Assembly (NCBI GenBank): GCA_023230855.1
Contig: JALNWQ010000013.1
Coordinates: 1 to 64,000, forward strand
From: Solirubrobacteraceae bacterium
Lineage (GTDB): Bacteria; Actinomycetota; Thermoleophilia; Solirubrobacterales; Solirubrobacteraceae
Reading direction: 5' to 3'
Length of the DNA stretch: 64,000 bases
Shown here: one piece after another, positions 41,398 through 49,855 of the stretch
Layout of the letters: each line of letters begins with the position of its first letter
How positions within the stretch are numbered: position 1 is the first letter of the stretch
Made by a program: the position numbers and the translations under genes
Notes under the pieces: model-generated
What the model saw: the letters and a program-made list of their open reading frames with translations, nothing else
The model's database searches: none
What the model was told of the DNA's origin: nothing

Positions 41398-43704
41398 TCA
41401 GCCGGTGACGCCGCCGGTCCGCGCGCTCCGGGGAGCGAGAATGCGGATGGAGCCGTTGCGGGTGCTGGTCGGCTGGCCGTTGGCGCGGGCCGTCGTACGC
41501 ACCGTCACCCGACGGGGGCGGTTGACGGCGCGCAGCGTCATCGAGCGCGTGACGTACTTGCCCGGCCCGAGCGTCTTGATCGTCCAGCAGTACTGGCCGC
41601 TCGAGCGCCTGGCCGCCGGCTGGGCCGACACGAACCGCAGGCCGGCCGGGATCCGTTGGCACACCCGCACGTTGCGCAGGGTGCGGTCGGTGTCGTTCAC
41701 CACGCGGCTGCGCACCTGGGTGCGCTGGCCGGGCCGCAACGTCGTGCGGGTGATGCGCTTGGTGATCCGCAGCGTCCCGGGCGGGTCCGGTGTCGGGTCG
41801 GGGTCGATGACGGGCGGCGTGACGACCGGCGGCGTGACGACGGTGTACCTCCGGGTGGTGGTGTGCGTCTGCCCGAGCTCGTCGACGACGGTGACGGTGA
41901 TCTCGTACTCGCCGGGCAGGTCGGTCGGCACCCGGCCGCCCTCGGTGAGCGGAACGTTCGTGCCGTCGGGAAGCGTCACGACGGCGGTGCAGGAGGCGAC
42001 GCCGGCCGAGGCGGCGCAGGCGAACCGACCGGCGGTCTCGACGCCCTGGGTGACCCGGGCGTCGTCGGCGGGGCCGGTGATCGACGCGCTCGGCGGGCCG
42101 TGCACCGTGTAGGTGCGGCTGGCCTGCCGCGTCCGACCGTCGGCATCCTCGACCGTCGCGGTGATGGTGTACGTGCCCGGAACGGTGGTGGGCAGGTCGT
42201 CACCGTCGGTGATGGCGGACGTGCCCCCGCCGGGGAGCGTCACCGTGGCGGTGCACTCCAGCGGGCTCACGCCGTCGCCGCAGGCGAAGATCCCGGGGGT
42301 CTCCTCGCCGACGAGCAGGCGCTGGTCCGGGTCGGGACCGGTGATCTCGACCCACGGCTCGGCGACGAGCTGCACTCGATGGTCCTCGGCCTCGCCGCTG
42401 CGCGCCAGGCCGACCGGGCCGGCGATGTCGGCCGCGTCGGCGGCGTAGCGCAGCCGGACGTAGCCGTCGGCCTGCGTGGTGACGTCGGTGGGGACCGTCC
42501 ACGCCAGGTCGGCGGTGCCGGCGGCGCAGGTGGCCGTGCCGGAGCGCTCGTCGGCGTCGAAGGTGCCGCTGCCGTCGAAGTCGATCCAGCCGGCCAGCGT
42601 GCCGCTGCCGGTGCAGGCGATGCCGTCGTGCCGGTAGGTGTCGCCGGGCTTCACGACGATGGGCGAGTCCGGATCGTTGGTCTCGTCGTCGTCGGGACCG
42701 AACGCGCCGTTCGAGCCGTGGACGTCGTCGCCGTCGGCCCCGGGACCGGCGAACCCGGCCTCCGGGTCGACCGACACGCCGAGCCGCAGGGAGGGCTGGT
42801 CGGCGGTGGCCAGCGGGGTATCGAAGACCGAGTTGAGACCGGCGGCGAGCTCCCCGCCCGAGAACCCGAGGTCGAGGGCGTGGCTCGCGTCGCCATAGGA
42901 GGCCGGTGCGTCACCGTGATCGAAGCCGATCACGACGCCCAGCGCGATGGCGGTCGTTCCGCCACCCAGGATCGACACCCGGCCCGAGGTCGCACCGTCG
43001 GCGAACAGGACGGCCATCGGGCCGGTGTTCCCCCCGCAGCCTCCGTCGGGGTTGTGGAACCGCACGGTCGATTCCCCGGAGGCGTCGGACCGGGAGAGGG
43101 CGCCGTCGAGGGCGCAGGCGGTACCGCGAAACCGGTCGATCAGCCGCCAGGTGGCGCTGCTGTCGACGGTGGCGGTGAAGAACTCGCTCGCTCCGTTCAG
43201 CTCGGCGTCGCCGATCACGAGCCCACCGAGGGGGAAGGGGTCGCCGTCGAGCGTCGCCGAGCAGCCGACGTCGAAGTTCACCTGCTGGCCGACGGCGGAG
43301 ATGGCGTTGACCAGCGTGTTCTGGCCACCCGTCCCGCCGATGTTGTACAGGTCGTCGAGACCGTCACCGCCGTACGTCCCGGGCCGGTACCCGTTGAGTG
43401 CGGGGGTCCCGCCGCCCTCACGCGCGAAGTTGCTGAGGGTGCAGGTGACGGAGAGCGGAACGCCGTCGTGGACGGTCGTGCTGGTGCGCACGAGCGGGCC
43501 GGTGAGGTCCAGAGGCCCGGCCTCCCACGTGACCCAGTCGATCGCCCCTACAAAGCGGCCCTCGCCGCCGCTGGCGACCGTGGCCTGGGCGACGGAGGTG
43601 GGCAGGAGGCCGGCGAGCGCGGCGACGGCGGCGGTCACCGCGGCGCGGCGCAGCCTGCCCCGGCGCCAAGGGGTTCGTGCCGCGATGCGGCCTGATGGGA
43701 TCAT
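41398..43704 (-). CDS. Large secreted surface protein (CshA-like, GEVED-like and DUF11-like domains)
   Basis: 768 aa. A signal peptide ends near residue 42 (VAQATVASGG). The first ~220 residues resemble a CshA-type fibril domain (DWVTWEAGPLDLTGPLVRTS, GGLVIGDAELNGASEFFTAT). A region with DHGDAPASYGDASHALDLG and WIDFDGSGTFDADER is GEVED-like. Two Ig-like repeats share a design: VEITGPDPDQRLLVGEETPG and ASITGPADDARVTQGVETAG, each with a Cys pair and a VTLPxG strand. A DUF11-type stalk (RITKRITRTTLRPGQRTQ) and an Arg/Thr end follow. There is no LPXTG. SD AAGGAAG precedes the ATG. Probably an adhesin or cell-envelope protein. Confidence 0.78.
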   Translation of the reverse strand: MIPSGRIAARTPWRRGRLRRAAVTAAVAALAGLLPTSVAQATVASGGEGRFVGAIDWVTWEAGPLDLTGPLVRTSTTVHDGVPLSVTCTLSNFAREGGGTPALNGYRPGTYGGDGLDDLYNIGGTGGQNTLVNAISAVGQQVNFDVGCSATLDGDPFPLGGLVIGDAELNGASEFFTATVDSSATWRLIDRFRGTACALDGALSRSDASGESTVRFHNPDGGCGGNTGPMAVLFADGATSGRVSILGGGTTAIALGVVIGFDHGDAPASYGDASHALDLGFSGGELAAGLNSVFDTPLATADQPSLRLGVSVDPEAGFAGPGADGDDVHGSNGAFGPDDDETNDPDSPIVVKPGDTYRHDGIACTGSGTLAGWIDFDGSGTFDADERSGTATCAAGTADLAWTVPTDVTTQADGYVRLRYAADAADIAGPVGLARSGEAEDHRVQLVAEPWVEITGPDPDQRLLVGEETPGIFACGDGVSPLECTATVTLPGGGTSAITDGDDLPTTVPGTYTITATVEDADGRTRQASRTYTVHGPPSASITGPADDARVTQGVETAGRFACAASAGVASCTAVVTLPDGTNVPLTEGGRVPTDLPGEYEITVTVVDELGQTHTTTRRYTVVTPPVVTPPVIDPDPTPDPPGTLRITKRITRTTLRPGQRTQVRSRVVNDTDRTLRNVRVCQRIPAGLRFVSAQPAARRSSGQYCWTIKTLGPGKYVTRSMTLRAVNRPRRVTVRTTARANGQPTSTRNGSIRILAPRSARTGGVTG

Positions 43705-43768
43705 CGGCTTCCTTTTGGTGGCGTGACGCGACGGGCGAAGGCCCGTCTGGGCAAGCTGGCCACAGTAC

Positions 43769-44113
43769 TTGCTGAGATCGGGATTCCCCCGGGGTTCCCC
43801 GCACTTCACCCTGGGCGAACTTCTGCGCTCCGCCGACGCCCGTGCGTGTACGGCGTACGTCGTCGTTTCCGATCCACCGGAAGGCCACGACCTCGGCGAC
43901 GGCCTGCTCCTCACCGCGCTGACCGAGTCCGGCGCCGTGGCCCTGGTGCCGGCCGGAACCCCACCACCCACAGGGGTCGTCGCGCTCGAGCTGGAGGACC
44001 GACCGACGGTGCCGCTGGTGCTGCTGTGGCCGGCCGGACGACCCTCGCCGGCCGTCGAGGTGCTGCGTAGGGCTCTGGCGCCGACGCCGGGCCGCGACAT
44101 GCCCGACCGGTAG
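43769..44113 (+). pseudogene. Remnant of a LysR-type regulator (C-terminal effector domain only)
   Basis: The frame encodes 114 aa that look like the last third of a LysR substrate-binding domain: LTESGAVALVPAGTPPPTGV, then VALELEDRPTVPLVLLWPAG, then RPSPAVEVLRRALAP. There is no HTH or first lobe, and the 65 bp between it and the surface-protein start cannot hold them. No promoter or Shine-Dalgarno was found. It is best read as a truncated gene left by deletion; an expressed short protein cannot be excluded. Confidence 0.5.
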
Positions 44114-44127
44114 CGTGACCGGCACGC

Positions 44128-46713
44128 ATGTCCCTCGTCGACGCCCTACCCGCCGAGCCCGGCGCCGACGCGCTCTACGACGCGTTCACCACGTGGACGA
44201 CCGAGCAGGAGATCGAGCTCTACCCGCACCAGGAGGAGGCGGCGATCGAGCTCTTCTCCGGCGCCAACGTCGTGCTCGCCACCCCGACCGGGTCGGGCAA
44301 GTCGCTCGTCGCCGTCGCAGCGCACTTCGCGGCGCTCGCCGACCGCCGGGTGACGTTCTACACCGCCCCGATCAAGGCGCTCGTGTCGGAGAAGTTCTTC
44401 GCGCTGTGCGAGACGTTCGGGGCCGACAACGTCGGGATGCTCACCGGCGACGCGTCGGTGAACTCCGACGCCCCGATCATTTGCTGCACCGCCGAGGTGC
44501 TCGCCAACCTCGCGCTGCGCGAGGGCGCGTCCGCCGACGTCGGCCAGGTGGTGATGGACGAGTTCCACTACTACGCCGACGGGCAGCGCGGATGGGCGTG
44601 GCAGGTGCCGCTGCTGTGCCTGCCACAGGCGCAGTTCCTGCTCATGTCGGCGACGTTGGGTGACGTCACCCGCATCACCGACGACCTCACCCGCCGCACC
44701 GGGCGCGAGACGACGCTCATCGACGACGCCGAGCGGCCGGTGCCGCTGGGCTACGAGTGGTCGCTGGAGCCGATGCACGAGCTCCTGGAGCGGCTCGTCG
44801 AGGAGGACCGGGCGCCGATCTACGTCGTGCACTTCACCCAGGCGTCGGCGATGGAGCGCGCCCAGTCGCTGCTGTCGGCCAAGCTCTGCTCGCGGGCGGA
44901 GCGCGACGCGATCGCCGACGAGATCGGGGCGTTCCGGTTCACCGCCGGGTTCGGCCGCACGCTGTCGAAGCTCGTCCGCAACGGGATCGGCGTGCACCAC
45001 GCGGGCATGCTGCCCCGCTACCGGCGCCTCGTCGAGCAGCTCGCGCAGGCCGGTCGGTTGAAGGTCATCTGCGGCACCGACACCCTGGGGGTGGGGATCA
45101 ACGTGCCGATCCGCACCGTCGTGTTCACCGCGCTGGCGAAGTTCGACGGCACGAAGCACCGGCTGCTCAAGGCCCGCGAGTTCCACCAGATCGCCGGGCG
45201 CGCCGGCCGTGCGGGGTTCGACACGTCCGGTCACGTCGTCGTCCAGGCGCCCGAGCACGTCATCGAGCGGCAGAAGGCGCTGATGAAGGCGGGCAACGAC
45301 CCGAAGAAGCGCCGCAAGGTCCAGACGAAGAAGCCGCCCGACGGGGCCGTGGCGTGGACCGAGGAGACGTTCGAGCGGCTCAAGTCGGCGACGCCGGAGC
45401 CGCTGTCGTCGCGGATGCGGGTCGACCACGCGATGATCCTCAACGTCGTCCACCAGCCGACCGACCCGGTCGTCGCGATGCGCGCGTTGATGGAGGACAA
45501 CCACGAGGACGAGGGCCGTCGCGCCCGGTTGTCCGAGCAGGCGCGGGCGCTCGGGGACGAGCTCGTCGCCGCCGGGGTGCTCGAGTGGATGCCCGAGCCC
45601 GACCCGCACGGCCGCACGCTGCGCCTGGCGGTCGACCTGCAGGACGACTTCGCGCTCAACCAGCCGCTGGCGTCGTTCGCGCTCACGGCGTTCGACCTGC
45701 TCGACCCGGAGTCCGACACATACACCCTGGACGTCGTGTCGGTCGTCGAGGCGATCCTCGACGACCCGTTCCCGCTGCTCATGGCGCAGGCGCGCAAGGA
45801 GCGCGGCGAGGCGATCGCCGAGATGAAGGCCCAGGGCATCGAGTACGACGAGCGGATGGAGCTGCTCGAGCAGGTCACGTACCCCAAGCCGTTGGGGGAG
45901 GAGCTGGTGCAGGCGCTGCGGATCTTCCGCGAGACCCACCCGTGGGTCCGCGAGTCCGACCTGTCGCCGAAGACCGTCGTGCGGGACATGTACGAGTCGG
46001 GGCGCACGTTCACCGAGCTCGTGTCGTACTACGGCCTGGCGCGGTCGGAGGGCCTGGTGCTGCGCTACCTGTCGGGCGCGTACCGCGCGCTGCGCCAGAC
46101 GGTGCCCGAGCGGGTGCGGACCGAGGAGCTCGAGACGATCATCGACTGGTTGGGCGAGACGGTCCGCCAGACCGACTCGAGCCTCCTCGACGAGTGGGAG
46201 GCGCTGACCGACCCGGACGCCGTCGCGGCCGCGGCGGCCGACCACGCGGCCGGCGCCCCGCCTCCGCCGGCGCGGCCGATCACCGCCAACGCCCGTGCGT
46301 TCGCGGTGATGGTGCGCGGCGCGATGTTCCAGCGGGTGCGGCTGGCCGCCCGGCGCGACCACGAGGGCCTGGCCCGGCTGGACGCCGACGCGGCGGCGCT
46401 CACCGATCCGCCGGGCAAGGTCGCGCTGCGCGCCCCGCAGTGGGAGACGGCGCTCGCCGCCTACTGGGACGAGTACGACCAGATGGGGTCGGGGCCGTCG
46501 GCCCGCTCGCCCGACCTGCTGTTGATCGACCGCGACCCGCCGCACGACGGCGACCGTCCCGCCCGTCGCTGGCGCGTCCGTCAGATCGTCGAGGACCCCG
46601 AGGAGCACCGCGACTTCGCGTTCGTCGTCGACGTCGACCTGGACGCGTCCGACCAGGCCGGCGAGCCGGTGATCCGTACGGTCGGGTTCGGCCCGGCCGA
46701 TCAGGTGGGGTGA
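44128..46713 (+). CDS. SKI2-like DEAD/DEAH RNA helicase with DUF3516
   Basis: 861 aa. Walker A TPTGSGKS (52-59), Walker B variant D144-E-F-H147, SAT motif LLMSATLGD, and helicase motifs IGVHHAGMLPRYRRLVE and FHQIAGRAGRAGF. The C-terminal ~450 residues correspond to the actinobacterial DUF3516 region. It is related to Mtr4/Ski2 and HelY and would unwind structured RNA for processing or decay. TAGCGT lies 11 nt before the ATG. The gene runs towards the crotonase after a 63-bp gap containing a new leaderless start, so they need not be co-transcribed. Confidence 0.9.
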   Translation: MSLVDALPAEPGADALYDAFTTWTTEQEIELYPHQEEAAIELFSGANVVLATPTGSGKSLVAVAAHFAALADRRVTFYTAPIKALVSEKFFALCETFGADNVGMLTGDASVNSDAPIICCTAEVLANLALREGASADVGQVVMDEFHYYADGQRGWAWQVPLLCLPQAQFLLMSATLGDVTRITDDLTRRTGRETTLIDDAERPVPLGYEWSLEPMHELLERLVEEDRAPIYVVHFTQASAMERAQSLLSAKLCSRAERDAIADEIGAFRFTAGFGRTLSKLVRNGIGVHHAGMLPRYRRLVEQLAQAGRLKVICGTDTLGVGINVPIRTVVFTALAKFDGTKHRLLKAREFHQIAGRAGRAGFDTSGHVVVQAPEHVIERQKALMKAGNDPKKRRKVQTKKPPDGAVAWTEETFERLKSATPEPLSSRMRVDHAMILNVVHQPTDPVVAMRALMEDNHEDEGRRARLSEQARALGDELVAAGVLEWMPEPDPHGRTLRLAVDLQDDFALNQPLASFALTAFDLLDPESDTYTLDVVSVVEAILDDPFPLLMAQARKERGEAIAEMKAQGIEYDERMELLEQVTYPKPLGEELVQALRIFRETHPWVRESDLSPKTVVRDMYESGRTFTELVSYYGLARSEGLVLRYLSGAYRALRQTVPERVRTEELETIIDWLGETVRQTDSSLLDEWEALTDPDAVAAAAADHAAGAPPPPARPITANARAFAVMVRGAMFQRVRLAARRDHEGLARLDADAAALTDPPGKVALRAPQWETALAAYWDEYDQMGSGPSARSPDLLLIDRDPPHDGDRPARRWRVRQIVEDPEEHRDFAFVVDVDLDASDQAGEPVIRTVGFGPADQVG

Positions 46714-46776
46714 GCCGGGGGCGTCGGGCGGTCGACTCCCGCCCAGATCGACGGTCGGGCCTTCTAGCGTCTCGTC

Positions 46777-47676
46777 ATGACCTACGAGACCCTGCTGTAC
46801 GCGACCGACGGACCGGTGGCGACGATCACGCTCAACCGTCCCGAGCGTCTGAACACCATCGTCCCGCCGATGCCGACCGAGCTGCGCGACGCGGTCGGCC
46901 GCGCGACCGTGGACCGTGCGGTCAAGGTCATCGTGGTGCGGGGCGCGGGCCGCTCGTTCTGCGCCGGCTACGACTTCGCGGGCGGATTCCACCACTGGGA
47001 CGACGTCTTCGCGCCCGACGACGGTGAGGGCTGGGACCCGGGGCGCGACTTCGCCTACTCGGTGTCGCCCGACCACGGCCCGACCAAGCAGTTCATGGCG
47101 ATCTGGCACACCCCCAAGCCGGTGATCGCGCAGGTGCACGGGTACTGCGTCGGGGGCGGCAGCGACTTCGCGCTCTGCGCCGACCTCGTCATCGCGTCGG
47201 AGGACGCCGTCATCGGCACCCCCTACTCGCGGATGTGGGGGTCGTACCTGTCGGGGATGTGGCTCTACCGGCTGGGGTTGACGAAGGCGAAGGAGCACGC
47301 GCTCACCGGCAAGCCGTTCACCGGACGGCAGGCCGCCGACGTCGAGCTCGTCAACGAGGCGGTGCCGTTCGCCGAGCTGGAGGCGACGGTCGCGCGCCGG
47401 GCGGCCGAGCTCGCGGCGATCCCCTCGTCGCAGCTGGCGGCGATGAAGCTCGTCGTCAACCAGGCGTACGAGAACATGGGCCTGACGACGACGCAGACGA
47501 TCGGGGTGATGCTCGACGGGCTCATGCGCAACACGCCCGAGGCGCTGCGGTTCGTCGACATGGCCGAGCGCGAGGGGGTCAAGGCGGTCGTCACCGAGCG
47601 CGACGGGCCGTTCGGGGACTACGGCGCCGCGCCGGCCGACCAACAGCCGGACCCGTCGCACGTCATCGTGCCGTGA
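46777..47676 (+). CDS. Enoyl-CoA hydratase/isomerase (crotonase) family protein
   Basis: 299 aa. Crotonase landmarks: ATITLNRPERLNTI, the oxyanion-hole strand VVRGAGRSFCAGYDFAGG, and VHGYCVGGGSDFALCADLVI. In the segment where hydratases carry a catalytic Glu (P-E-x-x-x-G) this protein has TPYSRMWGSYLSGMW, so the classical hydration chemistry may be absent and another crotonase reaction is possible. A ~25-residue insertion (HHWDDVFAPDDGEGWDPG) follows the first oxyanion motif. TAGCGT lies 6 nt before the ATG, a leaderless start. Confidence 0.82.
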   Translation: MTYETLLYATDGPVATITLNRPERLNTIVPPMPTELRDAVGRATVDRAVKVIVVRGAGRSFCAGYDFAGGFHHWDDVFAPDDGEGWDPGRDFAYSVSPDHGPTKQFMAIWHTPKPVIAQVHGYCVGGGSDFALCADLVIASEDAVIGTPYSRMWGSYLSGMWLYRLGLTKAKEHALTGKPFTGRQAADVELVNEAVPFAELEATVARRAAELAAIPSSQLAAMKLVVNQAYENMGLTTTQTIGVMLDGLMRNTPEALRFVDMAEREGVKAVVTERDGPFGDYGAAPADQQPDPSHVIVP

Positions 47677-47767
47677 CATCCTGACCGCGCGCCCGGACCC
47701 CGGGGGTGGTGGGCGGCCCGTCGGGGTGGGCGACCGACGGTGCTCCCGCGCGTCCTAGCATGGGGGC

Positions 47768-48151
47768 ATGGGCCGGCTGTCGGAGGAGCAGACGAAGCGC
47801 GTCGTCGCGATCGCGATGGACCTGGCGCGTGAGGGGCGGACCGACGAGCTGCTCGAGTTCGTCGACCACGGCCTGCCGGTGGACGTGCAGGACCCCGACG
47901 GCAACACCGCGCTGATGCTCGCGGCGTACCACGGGCGGCCGGACACCGTGCGGGCGCTCGTGGGCCGCGGGGCCGACGTCGACCTGCGCAACGCACGGGG
48001 GCAGTCGCCGATCGCCGGGGCGATCTTCAAGGGCGAGGACGAGATCGTCGTCCTCCTGCGCGACGCCGGGGCCGACCTCGACGCCGGGACCCCGAGCGCC
48101 CGCGACACCGCGGCGCTCGTGGGTCGGACGGCCCTGCTGGACGGCGACTGA
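47768..48151 (+). CDS. Ankyrin-repeat protein (AnkB-like) beside catalase
   Basis: 127 aa. An N-terminal helix (SEEQTKRVVAIAMDLAREGR) precedes about three ankyrin repeats; NTALMLAAYHGRPDTVRALV and RGADVDLRNARGQSPIAGAI carry the consensus. Small ankyrin proteins are repeatedly found next to catalase genes; Pseudomonas AnkB supports full KatB activity. The gene is convergent with the catalase, separated by 57 bp with a strong hairpin. TAGCAT lies 6 nt before the ATG. A role in catalase maturation is inference from context. Confidence 0.8.
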   Translation: MGRLSEEQTKRVVAIAMDLAREGRTDELLEFVDHGLPVDVQDPDGNTALMLAAYHGRPDTVRALVGRGADVDLRNARGQSPIAGAIFKGEDEIVVLLRDAGADLDAGTPSARDTAALVGRTALLDGD

Positions 48152-48161
48152 GGGTCGCCGT

Positions 48162-48201
48162 CCGGGCGCGGCCGCCGGCAGACGCCGCCGGCCGCGCCCG
48201 G
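48162..48201. terminator. Bidirectional hairpin between ankyrin and catalase genes
   Basis: CCGGGCGCGGCCG and CGGCCGCGCCCGG pair perfectly over 13 bp with a 14-nt loop that itself contains smaller complementary G+C pairs. It occupies most of the gap between convergent stops. No T-run. Confidence 0.65.
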
Positions 48202-48208
48202 TGCGGAC

Positions 48209-49705
48209 TCAGATCGCGTCCGAGTTCGGGTCCGCGTCGTCGAGCGTGCCGGCCTTCAGCGCCTCGATCGCCTTGCGGACGCCCGCGCCGTAGGCCGGAT
48301 CGGCCTGCGTGCAGTTGTGGATGTGGCGCTCGATCGTGGCGTCGGACGCGCCGTCGATCGCGCGGGCGGTGTTCGCGAACAGCCGCCGCTGCTCGTCCGG
48401 CGTCATGAGCCGGAAGAGGTCGCCGGGCTGCTCGTAGTAGTTGTCGTCGTCCTCGCGGTAGTTCCACCGGTCGGCGACCGACCCCACCGCCTGCTGCGGC
48501 TCGCGGTACGCGGGCTGCTCCTGCCAGCGGCCGTAGCTGTTGGGCTCGATGCCGGGGACGCCGCCGTGGTTGCCGTCGATCCGCATCGCGCCGTCGCGGT
48601 GGTACGAGTTGACCGGCGCGGCCTTCGGCTGGTTCACCGGGATCTGGTGGTGGTTGACGCCCAGGCGGTAGCGCTGCGCGTCACCGTAGGAGAACAGGCG
48701 GCCCTGGAGCATCTTGTCCGGCGAGAAGCCGATGCCGGGGACGATGTTCGCCGGGGTGAACGCGGCCTGCTCGACGTCGGCGTGGTAGTTCGGCGCGTTG
48801 CGGTTGAGCTCCCACTCGCCGACCTCGATCAGCGGGTAGTCCTTCTTCGACCAGACCTTCGTGAGGTCGAACGGGTGGAACCGGTAGTTCTCCGCGTCGG
48901 CCTCGGGCATGATCTGGACGCAGAGCTTCCACTTCGGGAACTCGCCGCGCTCGATCGCCTCGTAGAGGTCGCGCTGGGAGGACTCGCGGTCCTGCCCGAC
49001 GAGCTCGGCCGCCTCGGCGTCGGTCAGGTTCTCGATCCCCTGCTGGCAGCGGTGGTGGAACTTCACCCAGAACCGCTCGCCCTGCGCGTTGACGAGCGAG
49101 TACGTGTGCGAGCCGAAGCCGTGCATGTGGCGGTACCCCTTGGGGATCCCGCGGTCGGACATGACGATCGTCACCTGGTGCAGCGACTCCGGGAGGTTCG
49201 TCCAGAAGTCCCAGTTGTTCTCGGCGTCGCGGAGGTTCGTCGCGGGGTCGCGCTTGACCGCGTGGTTGAGGTCGGGGAACTTCAGCGGGTCGCGGAAGAA
49301 GAAGACCGGCGTGTTGTTGCCGACGAGGTCCCAGTTGCCCTGGTCGGTGTAGAACTTCAGCGCGAACCCGCGGATGTCGCGCTCGGCGTCGGCCGCGCCG
49401 CGCTCGCCGGCGACGGTCGAGAAGCGGGCGAACATCTCGGTCTTCTTGCCGACCTCGGCGAAGATGCTCGCCGACGTGTACTTCGTGATGTCGTTCGTGA
49501 CGGTGAACGTGCCGTAGGCGCCGGAGCCCTTGGCGTGCATCCGCCGCTCGGGGATGACCTCGCGGTCGAAGTGCGCGAGCTTCTCGAGGAACCAGACGTC
49601 CTGGAGGAGCATCGGCCCGCGCGGGCCGGCGGTCACGACGTTCTGGTTGTCCGGCACCGGCGCGCCGGCGACGGTCGTCAAGGGCTTCGTGTTGTCCTGC
49701 GTCAT
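48209..49705 (-). CDS. katA: Monofunctional haem catalase (clade-3-type, small subunit)
   Basis: 498 aa, the small-subunit size. It starts MTQDNTKPLTTVAGAPVPDN. The catalytic His lies in RRMHAKGSGAYGTFTVT, the Asn region in GNNTPVFFFRDP, and the proximal haem Tyr in RLFSYGDAQRYRLG. It dismutates hydrogen peroxide in the cytoplasm. A strong GGAGGA Shine-Dalgarno lies 5 nt before the ATG, in contrast to the leaderless neighbours. Upstream at 49825 is a perfect inverted repeat that may be a peroxide-regulator box. Longer in-frame starts are unneeded. Confidence 0.92.
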   Translation of the reverse strand: MTQDNTKPLTTVAGAPVPDNQNVVTAGPRGPMLLQDVWFLEKLAHFDREVIPERRMHAKGSGAYGTFTVTNDITKYTSASIFAEVGKKTEMFARFSTVAGERGAADAERDIRGFALKFYTDQGNWDLVGNNTPVFFFRDPLKFPDLNHAVKRDPATNLRDAENNWDFWTNLPESLHQVTIVMSDRGIPKGYRHMHGFGSHTYSLVNAQGERFWVKFHHRCQQGIENLTDAEAAELVGQDRESSQRDLYEAIERGEFPKWKLCVQIMPEADAENYRFHPFDLTKVWSKKDYPLIEVGEWELNRNAPNYHADVEQAAFTPANIVPGIGFSPDKMLQGRLFSYGDAQRYRLGVNHHQIPVNQPKAAPVNSYHRDGAMRIDGNHGGVPGIEPNSYGRWQEQPAYREPQQAVGSVADRWNYREDDDNYYEQPGDLFRLMTPDEQRRLFANTARAIDGASDATIERHIHNCTQADPAYGAGVRKAIEALKAGTLDDADPNSDAI

Positions 49706-49824
49706 GCGTTCCTCCGAGCGGGATCGTTGCGGCACCGTCGCCCGTCCGGTTGATCGACGGCGGTGCTCCGCACACGCGCGCGCCGGCCCGGATGGGCGGT
49801 CGTGCCGCACAGTCTCGCACGTTC

Positions 49825-49841
49825 TCTGGAAAGATTCCAGA
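49825..49841 (-). promoter_or_regulatory. Catalase upstream inverted repeat (possible Fur/PerR- or CatR-type box)
   Basis: TCTGGAA-AGA-TTCCAGA is a perfect 7-bp inverted repeat, 120 bp upstream of the catalase ATG and just beyond the P450 stop, in a locally AT-rich stretch. Peroxide-sensing Fur-family regulators bind AT-rich 7-x-7 palindromes at such positions. No regulator gene is adjacent. Confidence 0.5.
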
Positions 49842-49855
49842 AAAGATCCCGACGG

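Noticed and set aside
49825..49841. Heat-shock-element-like GAA-TTC repeat
   Set aside because: The resemblance is to a eukaryotic element; a bacterial peroxide-regulator site is more sensible upstream of catalase.
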